DNA of 64,000 nucleotides from Anthostomella pinea (Eukaryota > Ascomycota > Sordariomycetes > Xylariales > Xylariaceae), in assembly GCA_963556695.1 (NCBI GenBank), contig CAUWAG010000008.1, positions 1,612,001 through 1,676,000 on the forward strand. Reading direction: 5' to 3'. Shown here piece by piece: positions 30,787 through 41,800 of this stretch. The first letter of the stretch is position 1. Each line of letters opens with the position of its first letter. The notes beneath the pieces are model-generated. The model was not told where the DNA came from, did no database searches, and saw only the letters and a program-made list of their open reading frames with translations. The position numbers were made by a program, and so were the translations under genes.

Positions 30787-33700
30787 TCATGACGGTTGAA
30801 AAACCACAATATGCAACCCCAACGCCGAACACACGAAGCCGACTGCTATTCCAAGCACGCTAACTTATCAATGCCTATAGCCGTGCCCATGGGCGTTGCC
30901 TCTCCTGAACCACCTACGCATCGGCGCGGTGCTCATGGGCATGGAAGTATCCGTAGCGCTCATGCTGTCCACGGAAGCATGTGTACTCGTAGCGCTCGTG
31001 TCATCAATGGAGGCATCCGTACTACTCATAGCCGCGTCGCTACTGCTCGCAGCATCCGAAGCGTAAGCGGAAGCCGATGCCGATGCCGAATAACCCAACA
31101 CGCCGGTGCCAGTACCAAGCGGAGCCGTGCCCGTGCCCGTGCCCGTGCCGTAGGACATCGGGAAGGGCGGCATGACGGTGCTCGTGACGGTAGTCGCGAC
31201 CGTCTGTGTGACGGTGGCGGTAACGGTGACGGCGGCGGCTGTGGCGGTGGTTGTGGCGTACACGGTCGTCGGCGCGCAGACGGGGCACTCGCTCGCCACC
31301 TGCTGTTGGACCACCTGCGACGACTGTTGGGCCACCTGCGACAGGCTCTGGTAGACGGTCTGGACGTTGGTGACGGACGATGTCATGGCGGTGACGGCCT
31401 CGGGGGTCGTGGGCACGGCTTTGTCGACGGGCGTGGTCGCGGCTGCGGAAGAGGGGAGGGTGTTCTGCTGCGCGGCGGTCGCTTGGGTCGCGATGATGAC
31501 GTCGGCGTCGCTGGTGGAGAGAAACTGTTAGTTGACTGGCAACATCACTTTGGAGGTGGTGATTGGGCGGGGGCATGTGAGGAGGAAAAGAAGGGGGACT
31601 TACGTGGGGGAGGAGCTGCCGGCGACGACCGGGGGCGCGGAGGAGGCCATGGTCATGGTGCTTTCGAATTCGCTCATGCTGTAGCTTGGGACGTCGGCTA
31701 CGGGTACTGAGGATGCAATGGCGCTGGACGGGATGGCCTTCGTTGCGGGCGCTTCCTGGCCTACTACCGGAGGCACGGATGTCACGACCGGAGCTGCGGA
31801 TGTCACGACCGGGGCTGCGGATTGTTCTGTCACGGGATAGACGGTTGTGGAAACAGCGACGATTTCAGTCGTGACGGCACCGATCCTGGCCGGGCAGTTC
31901 GTGACGTCCGGGGCGCAGGATGTGACCGTGTAGACGTTCGTCGAGTACACGGTAGACGTGGTGTACGAGGGCGCTGCCTTGGTGGTGTTCAGGGGGACGG
32001 CGAAGGGAGCACTGGAGCTGCCTGTGACTGCTAGGGTGGAAGACGCCGCTTTGACGGATGAGTTGTACGGTGCCATGACGGTTGAAGTCACAGGGGGTAT
32101 TGATGTCACGGGCAATGCTGAAGACTGTTGCTGGACCGGCACTGCCGAGGACTCTGCTTCCTTCCCGGGGCACACAGTCGTGTACAGCGCAACCATCTCT
32201 GTTGTGATCGAACCCATCTTCGAATATACACTGCTGGTGTACACAGTGGATGTCGTCATAGGGACAGCCGAAGATGTCACGGGAACAGATGATGATCCTG
32301 TCATGGCAGCAGTCAGTGATATTGCCACGGGAGCGGTGGAAGCTATCGAGCTGTTCTGGGCAACAATCGACGAGAGCTTGGGCGACGACGACGACGACGA
32401 TGGCGCTATGCTGACGGGCGTGGCTGAAGAGCTTGCAGACTCAACCTGTGTAACCGGGCAGATGGTCGTGTACAATGAAACGAGCTCTGTAGTCACCTTT
32501 CCCAGCCTGGCGGGACAGTTTGTGACTTCTGGGGCACAAGACGTAACGGTATAGATGTTGGTCGAGTACACTGTCGAGGTTGTCAGCGGAACGATGGAGG
32601 GAGCGGTCGATGAGTAGGAGGCTGCCATGGTCGCCGCTGTCGACATGGCTTCGACCAAAGACGATGTTGTGTTTGCGAATACAACGTTGGAGGTCGAGAC
32701 CGACGAAGATGTTCCCACCGAGGGCACATAGCTGCTGCTGACGGGGCTGGCAGAGCTAGTGGGAGGGATACTAGAGCTGGCGATCGGGATACTGGAGTTG
32801 GTGATAGGGATGCTGGAGCTGGCGACAGGGATGCTGGAACTGCCCGAAGTCGCGGGTTGAGTGGAGTTGACAGCAACACTCTGAGCAAGGAATGAGGATG
32901 TAGGAGTGGCAGTCACCGCTGCCACGACGCTTCCTCCGAAAGTCTTGCCATCCAGCACGGTCTTGGTGACTGGGCAGATGGTGGTGTACAGAGACACCAC
33001 TTCCGTGGTCACCTGGCCCAGCTTGGCAGGACAGTTTGTGACTGTTGGGGCACAAGAAGTAACGGTATAGACGGTGGTGGAATAGACCGTCGACATCGTG
33101 GACGTGGTGATCTCTGAGCTGACGCTGTACGTCGTGGGCATCGTCTCCGATTGAATGGCCGAAGTCTGAGCAGCGGCTGTACTGTTCAGGGAGGAGATAC
33201 TGGCCGAGACGGCCGAGGATATCGCGGCCGATACCGAGGACATGACTGTGGATAGGCTGGAGCCCAAGGGCACTGAAGAATTGGCTGCCGCCACGGAGCT
33301 GGAGCCCACTGGTACTGACGAACTGACTGCCGCCGCGGAGCTGGAGCCAGCAGGCACTGAAGAACTGACCGCCGCAACGGAGCTGGAGCCTACAGGTTTC
33401 GAGGAAGTGACTGCGTCCACAGAGCTAGAGCCAGTAGGCTTCGCACTCTCCGCCTCGGTGACGGGGCAAACGGTCGTCGTTATAGAGATCAGCTCAGTAG
33501 TGACCTTTCCGAGAACGGCGGGGCAGTTCGTCACAGTAGGCGCACAGGAGGTGACCGTGTATATGTTGGTCGAGTAGACAGTGGAAGTTGTGCTCGCGAC
33601 GACAGCATCTGCGGCGCTGCTGCTGTTTCCGCTCGGGACAGCGCTTCCGGAGGACAGCGGTGCGGAGACGCTGCCACTGACGGCGGCTGAGCTTGATATT

Positions 33701-35310
33701 CCGGAACTGGCTGCTGCCCCTGAAGTTGCATTGGCAGAGGCAGACTCTGGGACGCCGGAAGATGGACCGGAGCTCCCAGACAGTACACCGGAGCTGGAGG
33801 AGAGGGCCGCAGAACTGGACGCACCGAAGGACGATGCGGGATAGCTCGAGCCGCTTCCTGAGCTGGCGGCACCCGAGCTGGATGCCCCGACGCTGGAAGA
33901 AAGACCTGAACTGCCCGAGCTACTGCCTGGGATAGAGCTGGAGGCAGCCAATGACGATGCTGGGTAGCTTGAGCCCGCTGCCGAGCTCGACTCGCTCAAG
34001 CCTGATGACGAGGCCCCTGATGATATTCCCGACGAGGGCGCCGCGCTGCTGCTCGTTCCCAGGATATAAGAGCTTATGCTACTCAGGATACCACCGCTTG
34101 AAGTCGGCACCGAAGAAGAAGCCCCCGCAGATGAAAATGCTGACGAAGGGGCCGCTACACCCGCGGAAGACGATGATGAGGACACGACGCCACCGGGAAC
34201 GGACGACGCCGCGGCCGCGGCGCTCGAGGAGCCGGCTGAGGACTGGTCAGCGGCGAGATGGATAGCCGGTGAAATGACGGCGGCGGCACTCTGGGAGCTG
34301 CTGGCCATGGGCATCTCGGACATAGCAGATGAGCTGACAGGAGCCGAATCCTTGATGATTTTGGGCGTGGCGGCCGCAGCGGCGGAGCTCGATGAGGAAT
34401 TGCAGCCATCCTGGATCTTGTCGATACTGGCGAATTTCCCGCTCTATATGACATTAGCAAAGGTAGTGAATTAGGTGAAGAATGTTATACGTACCCTGTC
34501 CGTGTACTTGTACTGGCACGCAGGATACTTGTTAGTGATGTTGACGCTCCGCACGTACATGCTGTACGGAACGCTCTTCAAGTCGATCTCGCCGCCGGCC
34601 CACTGGATGGTCCAGTAGCTGTTGGCCGGATCACCGCCGCCCCAAAGTCCAAGCTGGAGCTTCATCGGGGACTGGGGGAAGTTGAATCCGCTGGGCGTGT
34701 CCGTGGCCTTGACGCTGCGCACGACCTTGTTGTCGACCAGCCAGTCCATGTGGTTCTCGTCCCAGTCGACCGAGTACGTGTGGAACTGCGTCGTCGGGCT
34801 CACCGAGTCCTTCTGGTACGTGGCCGCGCCGTCCCACATCTTGCCCTGCGCGAAGATGTTCGTCTCGACCGTCCACAGCCCGTCGGCCGGCGGGAACGGC
34901 TGCTCGCCGTGCTGGTTGCCGGAGAACTCCCAGTCGATCTCGTCCTGGATGTCCGACCACAGCACGGCGCTGCTGATGATGCCCTGCCCGGGCGCGATCT
35001 GCATCTCGACGTCGTAGCGCCCGCCCAGCATGTAGAAGTCGGTCCACATATTCGGCGCGTCGTTCCTCGCGCCGTACGTGAACTCGGCTCCCTTCGGTCC
35101 GAACTTGACTTCTTCATAGTTGGCGATGATCCAGTTCGGCGGGGCCGACGTCTCCTTCGTGAAGTCGATGTGATAGTTGGCCTGCGGCCAAGCCTTCTTC
35201 GTCGGACAGTCCGCTTTGAGCGGGTTGCAGTCCGGGTCGAGCTGACCTTTGGCCACCTGGGCACAGAGGCCCAGGGCGGTAAGTAAACCAATAATTTCTC
35301 TCTTTGGCAT
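30787..35310 (-). CDS. Crh-type GH16 transglycosidase with long Ser/Thr-rich adhesin-like repeats, GPI-anchored cell-wall protein
   Basis: Exons on the minus strand: 35310-34495, 34443-31604, 31510-30918 and 30863-30787, giving 1441 residues. Introns are 51, 93 and 54 bp. Signal peptide: residues 1-22. The GH16 domain (about 25-270) carries the Crh catalytic motif DEIDWEF at 123-129 (Glu124 and Glu128). Crh enzymes link chitin to beta-glucan in the wall. About 1150 residues of Ser/Thr/Ala/Pro-rich sequence follow, with five copies of a module starting TSTVYSTNIYTVTSCAP and ending VCPVT or similar (near 33.5, 33.0, 32.5, 32.2 and 31.9 kb). The 32.2-kb copy lacks the middle CAP-x-VTNCPA part. 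The last intron (GTAGGT donor, 30,917-30,864) is inferred: without it the protein ends in a polar tail at 30,868; with it the end is hydrophobic (LGIAVGFVCSALGLHIVVF), as GPI signals are. Typical Crh proteins are 400-550 residues. Confidence 0.88.
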
Positions 35311-36043
35311 TTTGTTTTTTGATGACCTAGCAAGGGTACTGTTAAATTGTCGTTGGTAGGGAAGATTCCAAACAAGCGCTTGTCTCGACGGCACTCTGCC
35401 CGCCCATATTATCTACAGGAGAAATAAAGGTTCATTGTTGCGATCGGAGCTCGGTGGCCACGCAACAATCGTCAAAGGAGGTCAAAGACGGTATTGGTCA
35501 GGGTCCCAATCCGGTCGGTTGGGGCTGTAGCACTCATATACCACAAAGAACGACGAGTATGTGGCCGCTTACATCCTTCTCGGCGGCAATCCTAAAATAG
35601 ATTTGCAACAAGTCGTCCACAACGACACCCTTGAATGGAGTTCGCATGGCAAAATTGTGGCCATGTCGAGTCTTTGGCGACTTTCCAAATCTTTCTCCGC
35701 GGAACAAGTGAAGTAAGATTAAGCAATCTCTGCTAAAATATTTCATTCAATACTCAACTGGCACTTTGTTGAGGCATGGTGGTGGCCAATTGGTCCTTTA
35801 GTTCACGTCTCGTGACCAAGGTGCGGCTTCCGTATCCCAGAGAGGCTCACTATAGCATATAGAATGAACAGAAACACATCAATGGACAGCGGTAGGATTC
35901 ATTCTACTAGCGACTTTATAAATCATATGCTTCCAATGCGGGTGATAGCTTTGCGGACTGATACAGGTGTTGGCAGAAACTAAAATTTTCACAAGATCAT
36001 TCAGTCTCTCGTATCACATGATAAATAGGACCACCAGCGCTGT
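35311..36043. other. promoter region of the Crh-type gene and intergenic
   Basis: No supported gene. The proximal 200 bp should hold the Crh-type promoter (minus strand). Confidence 0.5.
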
Positions 36044-36192
36044 TCTCACGGCACTAGAAGACAGCCTCACAGTCTCAGGGGTCAACCCCTATATATACCA
36101 GATTACGTCTCCTAGCTAGCTTCATAGGTCCCTTCCTCTTCACGTACAATAACAAAGTCATTTCTGGAGTTTCCAGCAGTCGAACTGAGACA
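36044..36192 (-). mobile_element. 150-bp MITE, copy B (inverted)
   Basis: Reverse complement matches the family: TCACGGCA at the left, GGGTCAACCCCTATATATACC, CTAGCTAGCTTCATAGG, TTCACGTAC and GTCGAACTGAGACA at the right. Its ends have mutated (TCTCAC, GAGACA); flanks GCTGT/GCTAG match at only three positions. It is the oldest-looking copy. Confidence 0.7.
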
Positions 36193-36527
36193 GCTAGAGG
36201 TCCTTTGCGGTATAGTATCTGATCAGCATGTAAAATCATCTCCCCTGTTTCTTCGAACTGGCGTTCAAGTCTCTGGTCTGCTGCTGGCTCGCAAGATCGC
36301 GGCGGCAACACTATCGAGGTGAAACCTGGGAACCTGGCTCTGTACACGATCTAAAACCAGCGAGCCCGCTTCGAATATGCCCTGATACTGGACACCGCTA
36401 CAACCAGGTGGCCGAAATTGAAGCTGCGAGACTGGAGACACGTATGCGCCGCATGGCCACTTGTGCGAATTGGAGCATTCACGGATCGTTTCCGAACCAT
36501 ACTCTGTGACAGTCGGCATTAGGCAAG

Positions 36528-36678
36528 TGTCACAGTCCGACTGCTAGAAGACTCTATAAATGGCTTTGTTGAAGTACATAAAGAAGGAAAGGAACTATAA
36601 AGCTAGCTAGGAAACAAGAACAGGTATATATAGGGGTTGGCCCGTGGGGCTGTGGGGTTCACATCTAGTGCCGTGACA
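36528..36678 (+). mobile_element. 150-bp MITE, copy C
   Basis: Starts TGTCACAGTCCGACTGCT and ends GTGCCGTGACA. Flanked by exact 5-bp GCAAG duplications. Shares the interior GGTATATATAGGGGTTGG and GTGGGGCTGTGGGGTTC blocks with the other copies. Confidence 0.85.
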
Positions 36679-37078
36679 GCAAGTCGCGTCCCGAATTGAC
36701 AGCTATTCCCTGGGTGCCGTCCGCCTCCTTCTCCGAGTGCGTCCTCGTGTGCCTCGCCATTAACGGTGCCGATCCAGATGCGAGCAAGACAGGGGGCCGA
36801 CTCCAGCCTTTCTTCGACAAGTTTACGCGCATATTCGAAGAGTTTGGCGAGCAACTCCCTATATATACGGAGCTCGCCACTCTAGCTCCCAGGGAGTTGT
36901 TAGCCAGCTTCGAATATTCATTAGTTCACCTACTCTGACCTAATCGAGTTTCTCCGACATAACTGCGAAAGCCTTCATCTAGTAGGAAGCAAGTAAGAGC
37001 TTTCTTTGAGTCGATCAGACAAGGCTCGTGTTGACTAAGTACAGTCGGGGATCAGACGAACGCCGGTCGTCATCTCCA
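36679..37078. other. 400 bp between MITE copies C and D
   Basis: A plus frame at 36,696-36,938 of 80 codons starts just inside; no domain is recognised and no splice sites stand out. Probably non-coding. Confidence 0.35.
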
Positions 37079-37228
37079 TGTCACAGTTCGACTGCTGGTG
37101 ACTCCAGAAATGGCTGTGTTGATGTACGTGAAGAAGGAAGGAAACTATGAAGCTAGCTAGGTGACATGCTCAGGTATATATAGGGGTTGACCTCTGGAGC
37201 TGTGGGGCTGTCATATAATGCCGTGACA
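37079..37228 (+). mobile_element. 150-bp MITE, copy D
   Basis: Starts TGTCACAGTTCGACTGCTGG and ends ATGCCGTGACA, flanked by exact 5-bp CTCCA duplications. Interior as in copies A and C. Confidence 0.85.
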
Positions 37229-38217
37229 CTCCAAGTTGATATATAGCAGCGGCTCAATGTCCGATAAGCCAGCTTCCTGAAGCCCTTGGCCATACATACA
37301 CCGGTGTGGTTTCCATAAGGAAGGGCATATGGGCTGCAATCAACACATCTCTGGCTGTTCCGCCAGTCGTTGTATATCAGTGTCGTAGGAGCTCCGCCAC
37401 CATTCTCGCTCGGTGGTCTGATAATAAGGGGTATAATAATGGTTGATGTCAATCAAGCACCCGATTACCACTCCGCTGCCGTATCTCGTTTGTATTGTAT
37501 AGCATTGCTCTCTGGATTGAGCCAAGGTGAATGCCGACGTGGTATGAGCCACCCGGGCAAATGGCAGATGGGTTGACATTTGACGGAACAATGCGCCCAG
37601 TCGATCAGTTCATCAGGCTGTTGAGCGAAGGTGGACTGCCTTGACGGAGAGGGATGGTCGTACGCTGTTCACCATGCTGTTGCAGGTGTGCCGCCAACCC
37701 ACAAGGCGTCGGGGGCATGGGCAGGTGGTACCCAGAATATATTAGGTATACAATACCAGCAAACTCAAGCACGTTCGACCATAAGAGCTGGAGAACTTGG
37801 CATCCCATACGCTCTGCCTGGAATAAGCTGATGCTGCCGGACTGGCACGGCGTGCGATGGCAGGTGTTGCTGGTGTGTGGTAATAGCCAACTTGGCCAAC
37901 GACCTCATAAGGGGTTCACTTAGAAGCTGCCTTCCCGAGTGATCTAAGGGGAATGATCAGATCCTTCCTCGTTCAGCCTGCACTTCCTGGGGCTTAGTGA
38001 CGTCTGTAATGTCGTATGGAAGTCGCTGCTTGAAATCCGTGAGTCGTGACCGTACAACCAACACAATCAAGGCAGCCACGAGGAGACATAGGTCCGAAGT
38101 GACGTGACCACCCTTCCAAGGACACTTATTTAAACGTCCCACGCCGTCTAGCTCTTCTTCCTCTCTTCTTCTCTTCTCTTCATCGAAATCCCCATCCCGC
38201 CTCATTTCACATCCACC
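37229..38217. other. intergenic
   Basis: No supported gene on either strand. The end (38,120-38,200) has TATTTAAA and a pyrimidine-rich stretch (CTTCTTCCTCTCTTCTTCTC), which looks like a plus-strand promoter and leader. Confidence 0.4.
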
Positions 38218-38352
38218 ATGCCCTGCCACTTCACAGACTTCACAAGTAACAATTGCACTTCTGTGCATTGGTACAGCTTCCCACCCCATGATCACGTTGC
38301 GTTCCTGACCTCACCTAATAGGCTTGGACCAGCTCGAGCATGGGTAGAGTAA
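38218..38352 (+). CDS. possible small protein (44 aa), hypothetical
   Basis: ATG 38,218 follows CATCCACC and a pyrimidine-rich leader with TATTTAAA about 90 bp upstream. The 44-residue product (MPCHFTDFTSNNCTSVHWYS...) has no recognisable domain. Only the promoter-like context supports it; it could also be a first exon or non-coding RNA. Confidence 0.22.
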   Translation: MPCHFTDFTSNNCTSVHWYSFPPHDHVAFLTSPNRLGPARAWVE

Positions 38353-38712
38353 GAGGACCAGCCTTAATTCCCTTCTTAATGCCGGAGCGTCCAGTCCTTC
38401 AATGAATACTTCGGGGGATCAGAAGGGAGCACGTTTTGTTTTCCTGCATTGCCACATGTATGTAGCCAAAGTAGTTAGTCATCGAATTTGAACTCTTTCC
38501 CTCCGATAGACTGTATCAGTGTTGAGAGTAGCCCTGTTGCTGGTCTGGTCCAGTGTACTATAGGACCAATATTGAAGACGGTTTGCCGTCACTGTAAAGA
38601 TGTTGGAACACCTACAGCCTCACTGGAGGCCCATGTCACACAAGGCTGTTCCAGTACCATCACGATACACGAGGGCTCTTCGAAGATGTTCAGAGGCAAC
38701 GGTAAGGATTAG

Positions 38713-38991
38713 CTAAAGCGGTGTGGCAGTGTTGGTGATGGCGTCAGAGGTGATGGTAACGCATGAGGTGGATGGAAGGATGTTGATAGCCTCGGAAGAA
38801 GATTGTGCGAGGCATCGACAGCGCGGCATAGCAAGGAAGGAAGGGGACCAGTTCATCCACGGGCTCAGACTCAGCTTCGGCTCGTAGGCCCGCACGATGG
38901 CGTAAACCCATCTCAGTGCTCGCTGTTGATCATCACTGCCCAAAGGACCAGCCTCAATAATAGTATGTGCAGGGTCAGTTGAGGAAGCCAT
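38713..38991 (-). CDS. hypothetical protein, 92 aa
   Basis: ATG 38,991 with a TATATAA box near 39,104-39,110, about 115 bp upstream on the minus strand. The frame could extend upstream to 39,114, but that ATG lies on the TATA box, so 38,991 is preferred. The product starts MASSTDPAHTIIEAGPLG and has no domain that I know; a helical stretch (QQRALRWVYAIVRAYE) precedes a Ser/Thr/Cys-rich end. No signal peptide. A downstream intron is possible. Confidence 0.4.
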   Translation of the reverse strand: MASSTDPAHTIIEAGPLGSDDQQRALRWVYAIVRAYEPKLSLSPWMNWSPSFLAMPRCRCLAQSSSEAINILPSTSCVTITSDAITNTATPL

Positions 38992-39114
38992 ATGGCGATG
39001 GGAACCTCGACCCTGCCATGCCCCCTGCCCTCGATATTTTAGATCAATTGAAAATGGAAGAAAAGGGAAGGAGCGAGGAGGGTTGGTGAGTGAAGATGTG
39101 GATTTATATAGCAC

Positions 39115-39862
39115 GGGAAAATGTGGGCTCTACTTACCTGCCCGTGTGCTGGTTCTGGGGGACTAAGTTGCGCTGGTTCTAGGAGATGAACTAGATGGGA
39201 TCGATGTTGTGGATTCAGTTCAGGCTCTACGATATTATTATTATTTAGTGGCTCATGGCTGAACTCTATTCGTCTTGTCCCTTGACCTCGCGTAGCCGAG
39301 CACCTTAGCGTACAGCACGGGGGCTCTGCTTTTTGTTGTCTTTTGGGGTATTTGGGTTTGGCTCCTTCCTTCCGGTCGAAGAGCTTACAAAATAAAATAA
39401 ATCGTGAAATCGCACCTTGCAGCAACGAAGGAGCAAAAACACATCATTCACGGCCTGCCATGCTCGTCACCAATTGGACGGTTAGATCGTTTGGAGTAGC
39501 AAGGGGAAAGCATGGTATGGAGGCATCCCAGGTATACAATACTGGAAGTTTTATGGAGTGGAGAAGTTTCATTGAGTGGAAGTATTTTCTCTATGAACCG
39601 AGGTACACAACATCCGTAGCAAAACAACAACCTAGTCGTCCTCGAGCAAATCCCGAGACCCCAAAGCGAGAAGAGACTAAATAAGACATGAGTCCCCAAC
39701 CCTCATAACACCAAGCTCCACCACAACGATGTGCTCACAATGCCATGGCCTTTCGAGCATCACTGCCTTTCCGCGTCGGCACACAGGCGGAAAGGGACAG
39801 AGCCAGGCAGGCAGGCAGGAGCGAGGCGCGTTGAGGGCAAGGTACGCCCGCGTAGAGTCTCC
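39115..39862. other. intergenic
   Basis: 750 bp between two minus-strand candidate genes. The plus-strand frame at 39,343-39,684 has no support. Confidence 0.4.
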
Positions 39863-40588
39863 CTAGGACCAATGTATGTCCTCGCAGTTGGTTTTCCCGA
39901 GGGGCCACTCAGTGCATAGTGGTTGCGCGACGCCAAGTTTTCCGGGAAGATAGCGGTACGAGCGGTAGCAGGACACTCCATTCTTGTGATCAGTGCACTG
40001 CACACACCCCTCGGGGGGGGTGGGGGAGGTCGATAGGGTGAGGGTGGTCGTCAGATGGTGCGGTCGTCGAGTCCACGTCCGAGAGGGACTTGTACTCTGG
40101 GTCCAAGCACATGTAGAGTCCGGCAGGGTCCTCGTGGCAGAGCACATGGCCTCTAAAACCCCAGCACTTGTGCGGTAGGCAAGTGGCGCCGTCCGTCGCC
40201 ACGGTGCAGGGCTCGCAGCTGTGGAGGTCGTGGCTGCTGGATGCTGCGGCCGAAGGGCTCGACGATGTCAACGAGGCCATCGCGGGGATGAGGGAAGCTT
40301 CATCCAGTGCATCATCGCACTCGTCTTTTTTGGCGGGCCGTTCGGCGCAGATTCGCTCCTCAGGGTCCACGCAGAAGCGCTGGCAGATGTGACCGTTTTT
40401 ACGGTGTCTGCACTTGCCGCATGGGAACTTGAGGGGCGGATCGTCCTCGACAGTTGCTGCGGCTAAAAGGCTCGACAATGTCAACGAGGCCGTCGGGCTC
40501 GGAGGACCGTGGGGGATATGTTTGCGGGCATCGCAGATACAGTCGCGGCCGAGGCCAGCGCCAGGGCGACGATGGTGATGTAGAGCAT
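39863..40588 (-). CDS. secreted Cys-rich protein with three related modules; reading frame split
   Basis: ATG 40,588 encodes a signal peptide (MLYITIVALALASAAT). The Cys-rich part follows in another frame; a GTATCT donor after codon 16 and an AG at the GTCGAG before GACGATCCG (a 95-bp intron) would join them, otherwise a frameshift is present. Three modules share C-x2-C-x4-[ND]-G-x2-C: PCGKCRHRKNGHIC, SCEPCTVATDGATC and GCVQCTDHKNGVSC, each with further Cys (CHEDPAGLYMC in module 2). Module 3, ending at TAG 39,863-39,865, lies in a second frame, entered at an 8-nt homopolymer (G8 on the plus strand, 40,013-40,020). This could be an assembly error, a real frameshift or an intron. Small secreted Cys-rich proteins with repeated modules are often surface or effector-like; the function here is not known. 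Confidence 0.55.
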
Positions 40589-40699
40589 GGTGAGTGCTAG
40601 ACAATAGTAGGAGTGCTGAAAGGTTGAAAGGTGAGAAGAGATGGATGGATGGATGGAGTGGCCAGGGCTACCAACTGGCTTGGGGAGGATGTAGCTGGT

Positions 40700-40707
40700 T
40701 TTATAAA
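40700..40707 (-). promoter_or_regulatory. TATA box of the Cys-rich secreted protein gene
   Basis: TTTATAAA lies about 112 bp upstream of ATG 40,588. The spacing matches the TATA box of the neighbouring 92-aa candidate. Confidence 0.45.
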
Positions 40708-41800
40708 TTGTTTGAGACCCGGGACTGACTGACTTGGTAGCTCGACCATATGTTACCTTGTGAGCACATCACGTGTCTGACTTCGAGGTGCTTGGAGGTT
40801 CAGGAATGGTTGTCGGCACGATCACAACTGCAGGCGCTATGGGGCGTATAACGGCACTTGGTGGCTGAAAGCTTCTTCTCTTCTAGTCCGCGTTCCCTTG
40901 ATCTATTCCAGCTAATGCTTCATGTCGTCGAGAAGATGAGGGATATGCGGGGAGGGCTGAACCTATTCAGACTTGGCTTCGGTCAACGTGGGTAAGGCGA
41001 GGCAGCTGCGGTCTTCAGCGAACCCGGATGAGGTGTTTGAGAACGCGTGGCGCTACAGTATAATAACAGCCCTGGTGGCCACGCGACGCGAGATATGATT
41101 GCAAGTAGCTCAGATACTGGCGATGCTCCAACCAGGTTCTCAAAACTGGCCCGTTCATTGTGAACTCCCTAGGCCACGTGCGCGCGCGCGCGTGTCCTAT
41201 GGTCAGGTCTCAGCAGTGAGAAGTTTCTTGAGTCCTGGCCCGGGTAAATTGTCACTGCGTCCCCCAAGAAGCCAGCCTTGATAACATAGAGTTCTGCTAC
41301 ACGTGACCATCTTTGCTCGATAACTGCCCAGGTGTGTAAGCCCATGTTCATCGCCAACCCTCTGCGTCACCGCAGCAGTGCGTGGTAGGGAGGCCAGTCA
41401 CATGGATAAGACGTGACCCAAATGAAAAATCGAAAGGAGATGATAACTCACAGCCTGTTGTTTAATTATTTCCGCTGGTCTCATCGACCGACCTTCTTAA
41501 GTCGTGGCCCGTCGACCTCTATACGAAGCGATCCCACCAGCCATCCGACGAGGCCGCCTAGCCTAGAACCAGCGCCATCAATGAAAGCGCACCTCAGCCC
41601 ATGGTCAATGACTTGAGCAGAACACCAACCCAGCACGGGCTGTCAAGAACGGTGGAAAGAGACATCGCAGGCCTCGACGGACACCGCTTCCGCATTAGCA
41701 CGAGGTCCCACAGCAAAATTACGAGTCGCCTGACTGAGCTGCTGGACCTAGACGGGGAGGTCAGGCATGGGGGTAATACCAGTCGACCCGAGTGCCCAGG
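40708..41800. other. intergenic
   Basis: No supported gene. Holds a (GC)-rich alternating CGCGCGCGCG run near 41,180 and upstream part of the degenerate frame that follows. Confidence 0.4.

Noticed and set aside
30796..34474. Long plus-strand frames over the Crh-type gene (for example Gly/Arg- or Glu-rich)
   Set aside because: Antisense shadows of the Ser/Thr/Ala codon bias of the real minus-strand gene.
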